Assembly: GCA_050247075.1 (NCBI GenBank) | Contig: JBFWUW010000029.1 | Coordinates: forward strand, 10,782 to 74,781 | Source: JBFWUW01 sp050247075 | GTDB taxonomy: Bacteria > Planctomycetota > Planctomycetia > Pirellulales > JBFWUW01 | DNA length: 64,000 bases | Direction of reading: 5' to 3' | Position numbers and translations under genes: made by a program | In this document: piece by piece, positions 17,426-25,243 of the stretch | Layout: every line of letters begins with the position of its first letter | Numbering within the stretch: the stretch's first letter is position 1 | The notes under the pieces: model-generated | Database searches by the model: none | Told to the model about the DNA's origin: nothing | The model's input: only the letters and a program-made list of their open reading frames with translations

Positions 17426-19075
17426 ATGGACGCTCAACAGGTTCTCACGCAAGTCAAGAAGCACCATTTTTGGATCATCAGCGCTATCGTCGTGGTGGTG
17501 GTCACGGTCTGCTGGTATTTGGCGGTCGGCACGCTGATGGATGGGTACAAGTCGGGCGCGGCGGTGATCGACGGCAAATACGCCCAAATGACCAAGGTCA
17601 GCGGCACCCCTAATCACCCCAATGAGAAGTTCGCCGAGGGGGTCAAGGCGGAACACGCCGTGTTGCAAAAAGCCACGCTTTTGGCTTGGGAGAAGCTCTT
17701 TGCCGAACAGAAGGAAGTGTTGGTCTGGCCCGAGATTGGCAACGCCGAATTCATCCGAGTCGTCCCCAATCTCAAGCCAGAAGAAGAGATTCCGGCCCGG
17801 CTGCGCGAGCAGTACATGAACTTCATCCGCGACTATATCCCCAAGGAAATGTTCGCCATCGTCGATATGCGCGACCTGGTGGAGGTTAAGCGCCGCGGAG
17901 CCGATCGTGGCGGCCGGCGGCCGGGCGGTCCCATGGCGGGCGGAGCCGCGGGTGGGGCCTTGATGGGCGGCAGTGGACAGCCCGAAGGCATGGAGTATCG
18001 GGGACTTGTGTCCTGGGACAAGAACCATCGCTCCAAACTGCTCGACAACTACACCTGGCGCAGCTTGCCATCCACCAAACAGGTCCGCTATGCACAAGAA
18101 GACTTGTGGATTTACGAGGCCATGTTGCGGGTCATCGCCAAGACAAACGAAGGCGTTACCGAACACATGTTTGCCAACGTCAAACGCATCAACGCCCTCG
18201 ATCTGGGTGCCGAGGCCAGCAAGGCCTACAACAGCAGCCTGAAAGGGGCTAGTAGCTCCGGGATGGGCGCGGCCCTAGCTGCTGCACCAGGCGCTGCCCC
18301 GGGTACGCCCGGTGCCAGTGCGGCGGGAACCGCCCCCACTTCCGCCGATGAACTGCTCGACGACTTACGCTTTGTCGACGACAAGTACGTACCGCTGCCG
18401 GCGGGTGCCAATCCGCCTTACGCCGAGTTCAAGAATATCCCAGTCCGATTCTCGTTAATCATCAATCAAAACAAAATTACCGACCTACTGGCGCATTGCG
18501 CCAATTCGCCGTTGGCCATCGAAATCCGCCGCGTGCGGGTGAATCCGGGTCCCGGCGGAATTTTCAAGGCCGAAGGGCCGTCCATGGGTGCCAGCTCCAG
18601 CCCGACCGCCGGCGGCCCGCGGGGTGCTAGTGGTCCGGTAGGGGCCGCCGCCAAGCTCCAGGCATCGCAGGGCGGCAGCGGCCGCGACCAAGCCAGGCAA
18701 GCCCGCGGCGCGGGCGGAGAGACCGAAATCAGCGGTAACGATGTGGAACTTGAAGTCTTCGGACTGGTGTACATCTTTAATCAACCTGACCGCGCCAAGC
18801 TGGGTGCCGGCAGCGAAACGCCGGTTGTACCCCCTGCCGACCCGGCTGCGGCGCCGGTTGATCCGGCTGCGGCTCCTGGCCAGGATCCCGCCGCGCAGCC
18901 TGCCCCCGCCGACGACCAGCCCGCGGCCGTGCCGCCTGAAGGTGTCGCCCCCGCGGACGGCGCAGCGCCGGCCGATCCGGCAGCCGGAGATGCCCCCGCG
19001 GACGATCCAGCCGCGGACGACGCTGCTACACCCGCGGACGCCACCGTCGATCCGCCCGCCGCGCCAGACCCGTAG
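17426..19075 (+). CDS. Single-pass membrane protein in the PilO position
   Basis: A 549-residue protein with a short cytoplasmic N-terminus, one transmembrane helix (about 14-34, FWIISAIVVVVVTVCWYLAV), then a long periplasmic part. FKNIPVRFSLIINQNKITDL followed by LLAHCANSPLAIEIRRVRVN (about 333-372) resembles the membrane-distal fold of PilO-like and Akkermansia Amuc_1100-like pilus proteins; this is a judgement by topology and context, not a clear homology. Two Gly/Ala-rich loops (about 168-190, 270-300) and a long Ala/Pro/Asp-rich tail (about 465-549) are low-complexity. It follows PilM-N by 105 bp and precedes another membrane protein. No clear Shine-Dalgarno. Confidence 0.8.
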   Translation: MDAQQVLTQVKKHHFWIISAIVVVVVTVCWYLAVGTLMDGYKSGAAVIDGKYAQMTKVSGTPNHPNEKFAEGVKAEHAVLQKATLLAWEKLFAEQKEVLVWPEIGNAEFIRVVPNLKPEEEIPARLREQYMNFIRDYIPKEMFAIVDMRDLVEVKRRGADRGGRRPGGPMAGGAAGGALMGGSGQPEGMEYRGLVSWDKNHRSKLLDNYTWRSLPSTKQVRYAQEDLWIYEAMLRVIAKTNEGVTEHMFANVKRINALDLGAEASKAYNSSLKGASSSGMGAALAAAPGAAPGTPGASAAGTAPTSADELLDDLRFVDDKYVPLPAGANPPYAEFKNIPVRFSLIINQNKITDLLAHCANSPLAIEIRRVRVNPGPGGIFKAEGPSMGASSSPTAGGPRGASGPVGAAAKLQASQGGSGRDQARQARGAGGETEISGNDVELEVFGLVYIFNQPDRAKLGAGSETPVVPPADPAAAPVDPAAAPGQDPAAQPAPADDQPAAVPPEGVAPADGAAPADPAAGDAPADDPAADDAATPADATVDPPAAPDP

Positions 19076-19170
19076 GAATTGCGCTTGGATTGCCAAGTTC
19101 CCGGCCCACAAGACGATATCACTGAACCCAACCACGTTGCTCAGCAAGCCCAGGCCATCAGGAGGCTGCC

Positions 19171-21009
19171 ATGAAACTTAACGGCGAGACGATTAAGTCT
19201 TTCTTTTTGCATCACGGCGAAAAGCTGGTATTTGCCGCCGTGGCCGCCGTCTTGGTGGGCGGGGGGTATGCGCTGGTGACGCACGAGTCGTATCAAAAGA
19301 CCCCGCAATCATTGGTCCAGGCCAGTGAATCGGCCCGCAAGTACGTGCAAGAAGTGACTTGGGACGCCGCCCGCGAGCAAGTCGTGGTGGTCGATCCCAA
19401 CAAGGCCATCGACAACGACCGGCCCAAGCTCGATCCGAAGGACTGGATTCTTGTTACGGCTCCAACGTCTGGAGGCGAAACCATCGGCAAAGCCCGGCCG
19501 CAGCCCGAACTGCTAGCCCCGATCGAGTTGGAGGTCACCTATGGCTTTGGGCCGATTGCCTTGATGCCCAAAGAGAAAAAAGGGGGCAAAGGGCGCGGCC
19601 CTGGCCAGTTGCGGCCAGGCGCGGCTGGGCCGGGGAGGGGAGGTTCGGGCAAGAAGGGTACGGCTGGCGTCGATGTCCCCGCGAACAGTGATATTAGCGG
19701 TTACCACTATGTTTGCCTGCGGGCTGTCGTTCCCGCCAAGGACCAATCCACGGCCTTCGCCAGGGCATTTCTTGGCGCTCGATTCACCGACCCCAAGACC
19801 GACGAAGTCCGTTACGAAAATTTTGTCGTCGAGCGTGCCAAGGTCGATCCCGACGATCCGGCCAAGCTGGACTGGCAGCCGATCAAAACGGTGGAAGTCA
19901 GCAAGGTAGAACGCTGGCCCAAGACCGCCCGCGAGGTCGTTCCCTATGAGGCACTCGATGAAAAGCTCACTTCGCCGCTCCCTCCGCTGCTAACACGCGA
20001 TTGGGGCTTTGAAGTTGCCCACTCGCGCTGGCCCATTATGCAAGACGAATCGCAATTGGACGAAGAAGAAGCGGAAGAGGAGGATGCGGAGGACGAAGAC
20101 GAAGACGAAGACGAAGAGGATATGGACGACGAAGAGGACGAGCCAGCCGCGGCGGCCCCACGACGGCCTCGCGGCGGTGGGCGCGGTGCGGGCGGAGGTG
20201 GTCCCGGCATGGCGGGAGGGCCAGCCGGCATGGCGGGGCCTGGCATGCGCAACACGGGCACACCGCATGGCACGGGGCACGCGGCCGATGAGGATTTTCT
20301 GTTCCGATTCTTCGATTTCACCGTCAAGCCTAAAGAGCATTACGTTTATCGCATCGCTCTCAAGCTCGCCAATCCCAACTACGGCCTGCACCGGCGGCAT
20401 CTGGAAGATCCCGATCTCGCCAAGGACCGCCTGATTACCGGTCCCGCCAGCGGACCGTCGCGGACCATCGAGATTCCCAGCGAAATGTACTTCCGTGCGG
20501 CCGAGGCCAAGCCCGCGCGTGGCTCGAACGAGCCGTACATCAAGGCCATGGTGGTGGTGCTGGATAACGACTTGGGCATTCTGGTCAGCCACAAACAAGA
20601 CAAAGTCGTCCGCGGACAAGTCTTGGACTTTGCCAAGGAACTGAAGTCGGTCGAAAACCCCAAGACCGGTGAGTGGGAGGAGAAGGAATACGACTTTACC
20701 TCTGGCGCGGTCTTGGTAGACATGCGGGGCGGATCGCCGCTGCCCATTCCCGGCCGCGGACGCAGCAAGGTTAGCGAGCCTGGCGAAGGCCTCTTCCTGG
20801 ACAAGAACGGCGTACTGGTCACGCACGGCGAATTGCTCGAAGCTCCCGAGTTCGCGGAATTTGGCGCGGCTGTGGATGAAGACGATACGTCGGAAAGGCC
20901 TGGCGCGCTAGGCACGCCGGGCGGTGCGGAGATGCCCAATGCACCCGGTGCACCGCTGAATCCCTTCGACGAGGTCAACCCCAAGGCACCCACGCGCGGC
21001 AATCGCTAG
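19171..21009 (+). CDS. Single-pass membrane protein with acidic linker, PilP-position
   Basis: A 612-residue protein; AGGAGG stands 5 bases before the ATG. The N-terminus has one transmembrane helix (about 17-35, KLVFAAVAAVLVGGGYALV). Residues about 291-325 are an almost pure Asp/Glu run, followed by an Arg/Gly/Pro/Met-rich segment to about 365. The folded part after that (DFLFRFFDFTVKPKEHYVYR, YRIALKLANPNYGLHRRHLE, IKAMVVVLDNDLGILVSHKQ, GAVLVDMRGG) has a beta-rich look. No named family was recognised. By gene order it could play the PilP/PilO role in the alignment complex; the acidic linker could bind Ca or basic partners (inference). Confidence 0.8.
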   Translation: MKLNGETIKSFFLHHGEKLVFAAVAAVLVGGGYALVTHESYQKTPQSLVQASESARKYVQEVTWDAAREQVVVVDPNKAIDNDRPKLDPKDWILVTAPTSGGETIGKARPQPELLAPIELEVTYGFGPIALMPKEKKGGKGRGPGQLRPGAAGPGRGGSGKKGTAGVDVPANSDISGYHYVCLRAVVPAKDQSTAFARAFLGARFTDPKTDEVRYENFVVERAKVDPDDPAKLDWQPIKTVEVSKVERWPKTAREVVPYEALDEKLTSPLPPLLTRDWGFEVAHSRWPIMQDESQLDEEEAEEEDAEDEDEDEDEEDMDDEEDEPAAAAPRRPRGGGRGAGGGGPGMAGGPAGMAGPGMRNTGTPHGTGHAADEDFLFRFFDFTVKPKEHYVYRIALKLANPNYGLHRRHLEDPDLAKDRLITGPASGPSRTIEIPSEMYFRAAEAKPARGSNEPYIKAMVVVLDNDLGILVSHKQDKVVRGQVLDFAKELKSVENPKTGEWEEKEYDFTSGAVLVDMRGGSPLPIPGRGRSKVSEPGEGLFLDKNGVLVTHGELLEAPEFAEFGAAVDEDDTSERPGALGTPGGAEMPNAPGAPLNPFDEVNPKAPTRGNR

Positions 21010-21410
21010 GATTGCTGACGAGAGCGGATTATCAACCGCGGCGTTTCCGGGATCGGATGGTCCAAGCGGCCTGTTGTTTACACATAACTCTGGCAGCGGC
21101 CTGGGGCGAAAGCTAGCCAGGAGGTGGTGAGGTCTTGCATGCGGCGCTGGCCTCCCCAGATCGGTTGTGGTAGCCGCCGAGTTGAGCGAGCAGCTTCATA
21201 ACCTCGGAAAGCCGAGGCGGAGACTTTGCAACGGTTGTTTCCTGACGACAAGCCAGACTGGCTTCCATTCAGCGTCGTCGATCACGGCCACTAAAGGTAG
21301 CGTCCCGGCTCCCTGAATGCCTATCGTCACGGTATGGATAGCCGTTCAACGCTGTCAGAGGCAGCAACTACAGTCATATGCGGCTGCGGGGCGGTTTCCC
21401 ATTCGATACC
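21010..21410. other. 400-bp spacer between convergent genes, no gene seen
   Basis: Lies between the end of the pilM-N block and the end of the minus-strand esterase gene. It contains one clean hairpin (21202-21217) and no plausible coding frame. A small RNA cannot be excluded. Confidence 0.55.
21202..21217. terminator. Short perfect hairpin in spacer (terminator not certain)
   Basis: CCTCGG-AAAG-CCGAGG: a 6-bp GC-rich stem with a tetraloop. No U-tract follows on either strand, so it is not a classical intrinsic terminator. Confidence 0.3.
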
Positions 21411-23726
21411 CTAGCGGCTTTCGACCTTGGCCCAGAAGGGGTGCAGGCGGTCACCGCGCGAGCGGACATCTTCCAGTAGCACGCTCGACTCTGGCTGAAT
21501 GAACGATTCGCGGGTGATTTTGGAACCGTTGAACGTCACCTGCGACCTACGCTTAAAGTCGATCAATTCCGGCGTCAGCCAGACAATCACGCTCTTGGCA
21601 CCCGCCGATATCGTTAGCGTGTTGTTTTCATTGATACGGCCCTTCATGACCGCTTCTCGCGTGCCGCGTGTCGGCGGCCACTCGTCCACCATGGCTTTGT
21701 CGGGCAGGCCCGATGCCTCCAGCCACCAGAAGAAATGGTCAGTCTCGCGCATTGTCACGCACTCAAACTCCTTGGGGTAGAAGTCCCTTCGCGTGCGGCC
21801 CATCCAGTCGAACAGGTTCAAAATCTCGTCGGAGAAATGCTCGTGCCCGCGGCCCAGGAATTCGGCGATAATGATCGGAAAGCCATACCGAAAGTAACGG
21901 TCCAATTCGGCATAGTTGACCACCGTCTTGTCGCCGTCTAACTCGCCACAGACAAAATAGATGGGAAGATTGCGGGCATTCTTGTAGTAGCGGGCGATGA
22001 ATTTATCCGAAAGGGCCACCACCGGAATCACGCCGGCCCACAGATCGGGATGTGCCAGGCCGATATCCCAGGCGGCGGTTCCCCCCATGGAATGGCCCGA
22101 CAGGAAGACATGGTCCGTGTCGATGGAAAAACGGCGGCAGGCATCGCGCAGCGAGGCCAGCACGCAGGCATGTTCACGCGCTGAAAACTCGTATTCTTTT
22201 TGATGGTCGCGGGCCCAGCGGGGAGCGATCGTGATGTAGCCATGACGGGCGGCTTGCCCGCGAGGCAGGCCGTCCTCACCGCGCGAGCCAGCCCACCAAT
22301 CGACTTGCTGTTGAGGCATCGTACCGGCGCCGTGCAGCGTGACAACAGCCGGATAACTGCGGTAGGGGCTGTACTCGGGGGGTAACTGCACCAAGTAAGA
22401 AATCGGTGTTTCGTCCCCCTGCACCGATAGTTCCAACTCATAAAAGCCGGGGACTTCGGGCGTGGGCGTGGCCAATGGCGGCGTCATGTGGGCCAGCAGC
22501 CCCGCCAATGTCTCTGGGTCAGAGCCTTCCTTGGATTCCAACCCTTTGAGGATCTTTTCGCGTTCGACGATCGTCTCCACATTCATGTACTTGACGACTT
22601 CGTCGCGAACATCGTAGGTCGAAAGGGCTACCGACAAATTGCGGCCCGAGGCGTTTGATCCCAGCAGCCAGCCGCTGACTGCCAGAGCCAGCTTTTCCTC
22701 GGCGAGCAGCTTTTCGTCGCCTTGGGCTTGCCGATAGGCGGCAAAGCGGTCGAGCGTGTGGATATTAAGGTTCGACTTGATCTCCTGGACGATCGGCTCC
22801 AAACGCGACTTTTGGGCGGCATCCGCCACTTGTTCCACATGCCCGTCGATGGCCTGCACCACCTGTTGCCCCAGCGTTTGCAGGCCGTTGTACTCGGTCA
22901 GCTTCTCGCGGACCTCTTGCAGAATCTCGCCAGCGACATCGTCCGACGGAAAGTGCTCCAAAATGGAGTACGCCAACTGGTGCCGGCCGGCCGAGGCATA
23001 GACATCGGCCTCGCCCAGCAGGCGGCGGGCACCCATCTGCGCCAGAGATTGCCGGGCCGGCTTGAGCTGCGCGGCCTCTTCGGGAAAATCGGCCAGCACG
23101 GCGTCTAGCTCGTCCTTGGCATCGCGAGAGCGTTCGCTTTGCAGATACAGCCGCACGATCTGCAGCCGTTGGTTGATGTTTTTTGGATCGATGTGGGTAT
23201 GCAACACCTTGCTGAGCGTGTCGCGCGGAATGGAACTGGTGGCCAGGCGGGTTTCCCAGATAAAGTCCTTCAACGAAACGGCCTCGGTCCAGGTGGGAGT
23301 AATCGTCGTAATGCCTTGAATGACGTTGATGATGCCCGTCGCATTGACCAGATCGATCCGCCGGCGGCCAAAGTCGTCAAACGCACCTAGCTTGGCTATG
23401 GGGCCAATCGCGGCAATTTTTCGGCCGTTTTCTGGCACGGATTGGCGAATGATAAACCGCTCTTGCCGCTCGCCGGCGTCCCCCTCTTTGACCTCTTGAA
23501 TCATCTTTTGCGGAATAAAGTACCGCCGCAGCCCGTCGTCGATGAGCACGATGGAACCGGGCGCCTGCTTCCCCTTGTTCTTGAGGCTATCGAGCTGGCC
23601 GATCTTGCCCTTGATTGTGCGACCGTCCTTGAGCGTCAGCGTGGCTGACTGCGCTGTGGCCCATGGAAACGCCAGCAAGCATGCGGCGACGATACAAGTT
23701 CCTAGTCCAAGGCCATTTCGCGACAT
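21411..23726 (-). CDS. Secreted esterase/peptidase-like alpha/beta hydrolase with long N-terminal region
   Basis: A 771-residue exported protein from the ATG at 23726 (signal peptide CIVAACLLAFPWATAQSA). The first 60 residues after it (LTLKDGRTIKGKIGQLD) resemble the small beta domain found in many planctomycete secreted proteins, followed by a helical repeat region to about 430. The C-terminal part is an alpha/beta hydrolase: AVVTLHGAGTMPQQQVDWW (oxyanion region), VFLSGHSMGGTAAWDIGLAH with nucleophile Ser near 546, an acid in FVCGELDGDKTV and a His in LGRGHEHFSD. It resembles the PHB-depolymerase/prolyl oligopeptidase-like esterases. Substrate unknown. The gene stands alone on its strand. 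Confidence 0.87.
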   Translation of the reverse strand: MSRNGLGLGTCIVAACLLAFPWATAQSATLTLKDGRTIKGKIGQLDSLKNKGKQAPGSIVLIDDGLRRYFIPQKMIQEVKEGDAGERQERFIIRQSVPENGRKIAAIGPIAKLGAFDDFGRRRIDLVNATGIINVIQGITTITPTWTEAVSLKDFIWETRLATSSIPRDTLSKVLHTHIDPKNINQRLQIVRLYLQSERSRDAKDELDAVLADFPEEAAQLKPARQSLAQMGARRLLGEADVYASAGRHQLAYSILEHFPSDDVAGEILQEVREKLTEYNGLQTLGQQVVQAIDGHVEQVADAAQKSRLEPIVQEIKSNLNIHTLDRFAAYRQAQGDEKLLAEEKLALAVSGWLLGSNASGRNLSVALSTYDVRDEVVKYMNVETIVEREKILKGLESKEGSDPETLAGLLAHMTPPLATPTPEVPGFYELELSVQGDETPISYLVQLPPEYSPYRSYPAVVTLHGAGTMPQQQVDWWAGSRGEDGLPRGQAARHGYITIAPRWARDHQKEYEFSAREHACVLASLRDACRRFSIDTDHVFLSGHSMGGTAAWDIGLAHPDLWAGVIPVVALSDKFIARYYKNARNLPIYFVCGELDGDKTVVNYAELDRYFRYGFPIIIAEFLGRGHEHFSDEILNLFDWMGRTRRDFYPKEFECVTMRETDHFFWWLEASGLPDKAMVDEWPPTRGTREAVMKGRINENNTLTISAGAKSVIVWLTPELIDFKRRSQVTFNGSKITRESFIQPESSVLLEDVRSRGDRLHPFWAKVESR

Positions 23727-23948
23727 GCAGGGCTCCCAAAAAGTACGAGCCATAAGATGTGAATAACGGTACCGAGGCCAGACCGACCGGGCCCGTTCAT
23801 TTCATTGTGCCCCTGTACGGCTGTAAGTCAATGATAGCTCGCGGTTTGCCGCACTTGCCGCCCATGGTTGACAAGCCTTGAAGATGCCTGCTACGTTCGC
23901 GGCTATCCACCGGGGGCTAATTTCCATCTCAACCGAACGCCAACAACC

Positions 23949-24182
23949 ATGTTGCGACGCACGCTGCCACTTTTGGTCGGGCTGGCCGCTGGCCTGCCGG
24001 TGGTGATTTGCGTGCTGGCCGGGCTGGCCCGGTTGATGGCGGGCCTGGGCGATACAACCGGCGCGATTGTCATAGACCGCCTGGCCCTGGCGGCGGGTGC
24101 CGTGTGGATCGTCGGGCTGATCTTTCTGGTGATTACGCAAGGCATCGACGCCATCAACCGCGGCCGCCCACCCGAAGAGTAG
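23949..24182 (+). CDS. Small two-helix membrane protein
   Basis: A 77-residue protein from the ATG at 23949, with two hydrophobic helices (about 7-29, LPLLVGLAAGLPVVICVLAG; about 44-66, LALAAGAVWIVGLIFLVITQ) and a charged tail (RGRPPEE). The frame is open upstream, but those codons look non-coding. No family recognised. A TGTAGGAGGCG repeat begins within the bases just after its stop codon. hisA follows on the same strand. Confidence 0.6.
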   Translation: MLRRTLPLLVGLAAGLPVVICVLAGLARLMAGLGDTTGAIVIDRLALAAGAVWIVGLIFLVITQGIDAINRGRPPEE

Positions 24183-24185
24183 CGC

Positions 24186-24200
24186 TGTAGGAGGCGGTTT
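24186..24200. repeat. TGTAGGAGGCG repeat, copy 4 (half element)
   Basis: TGTAGGAGGCGGTTT is present, but the usual complementary arm is degenerate. It starts 4 bp after the stop codon of the small membrane protein. Confidence 0.55.
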
Positions 24201-24350
24201 GCTTTCCGACCGGCCGGAAGAGGCCGTATCCAACGGCGGCAATCTTTTCTCTCCGCGCCAAATAGTTGCGGAGCGCTAATCCATTCGTAATACTTTTGTT
24301 TTCAATTCAACTCGCCGTTCATGGGCGATTCAGGGCGGAGTGCGGACGTG

Positions 24351-25067
24351 ATGCAGATTTGGCCAGCTATCGACTTGCGCGGTGGAAAGTGCGTTCGCCT
24401 GAGGCAGGGCGACTACAACCGCGAAACCGTGTTCGACGACGACCCCGCCGCCGTGGCGCGACGGTTCGTGGCGTCGGGTGCCAGGCACTTGCATCTGGTT
24501 GATTTGGATGGTGCCCGACAAGGCCGGCCTGGCAACTTGGAGAGCGTCTGCGCCATTCTGGCCGCGGTCGATATTCCGTGCGAACTTGGCGGCGGCATCC
24601 GCGACGAAAAGACCATCGCCGAACTGCTCGACTTGGGCCTGTCGCGGCTGGTGATTGGCACCAAGGCTCTCAAGGAACCCGATTGGTTCCAAGAGATGTG
24701 CCGCCGTTTTCCCGACAAATTGGCCGTGGGGATCGACGCCCGCAATGGCCGCGTGGCGACCGACGGCTGGCTGGAAACCAGCGACGTGCTGGCGACGGAG
24801 TTGGTGCAAACGCTGCTCGAACTTCCCCTGGCGGCGATTATCTACACCGACATTGCCACCGACGGCATGATGGCCGGTCCCAACGTGGCGGCCATGGCCG
24901 AGATGCAACGCGCCGTGAGCATTCCGGTGATTGCATCGGGCGGAGTGACCACGCGCAACGATGTGGCGGCCCTGGCAGCCGTGCCAATGGCGGGCTGCAT
25001 CGTCGGTCGCGCCTTGTACGAAGGAACTTTATCGATGGAGGATGCGCTCATCGCGGCAAGAAAGTGA
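24351..25067 (+). CDS. hisA: Phosphoribosylformimino-5-aminoimidazole carboxamide ribotide isomerase
   Basis: Catalyses the Amadori isomerisation of ProFAR to PRFAR in histidine biosynthesis (cytosol). It is a 238-residue (beta/alpha)8 barrel of normal length from the ATG at 24351. Signatures: IWPAIDLRGGKCVRLRQGDY with catalytic Asp8, LHLVDLDGARQGRPGNLE, CELGGGIRDEKTIAELLDLG (first phosphate-binding half), VGIDARNGRVATDGW, IYTDIATDGMMAGPN with the second catalytic Asp, and VIASGGVTTRNDVAAL with GCIVGRALYEG (second phosphate site). Other his genes are not adjacent; hisS, 20 kb away, is the only related gene. Two short heptamer arrays separate it from the EF-G gene. Confidence 0.96.
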   Translation: MQIWPAIDLRGGKCVRLRQGDYNRETVFDDDPAAVARRFVASGARHLHLVDLDGARQGRPGNLESVCAILAAVDIPCELGGGIRDEKTIAELLDLGLSRLVIGTKALKEPDWFQEMCRRFPDKLAVGIDARNGRVATDGWLETSDVLATELVQTLLELPLAAIIYTDIATDGMMAGPNVAAMAEMQRAVSIPVIASGGVTTRNDVAALAAVPMAGCIVGRALYEGTLSMEDALIAARK

Positions 25068-25072
25068 GGAAG

Positions 25073-25093
25073 TTTTCAGTTCTCAGTTCTTGA
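25073..25093. repeat. Heptanucleotide array D1 (TTCTCAG type)
   Basis: Three units: TTTTCAG, TTCTCAG and TTCTTGA, starting 6 bp after the hisA stop. Confidence 0.65.
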
Positions 25094-25165
25094 GCGCGGG
25101 CCCCTAGCCAGAATTTGGCAATTATCCATTTCCGATTTTCCGCCACCCAAGCCAACCAACCGCAT

Positions 25166-25193
25166 ACTGAACACTCACAACTGACAACTGCAT
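25166..25193. repeat. Heptanucleotide array D2 (ACTGACA type)
   Basis: Four units: ACTGAAC, ACTCACA, ACTGACA and ACTGCAT, about 50 bp before the EF-G-like start. Confidence 0.75.
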
Positions 25194-25243
25194 ACCATGT
25201 AAGCGCCCATTGACACCCGGCCCACCCTTTCCCAGGAACCACC

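Noticed and set aside
16508..18166. Long minus-strand open frame (552 codons) opposite pilM-N and the next gene
   Set aside because: It spans two well-supported plus-strand genes, has no domain-like sequence, and is expected as an antisense shadow in high-GC DNA.
21010..21410. Possible structured RNA (RNase P, tmRNA or SRP RNA) in the 400-bp spacer
   Set aside because: None of the conserved cores of these RNAs could be found; only one short hairpin is clear.
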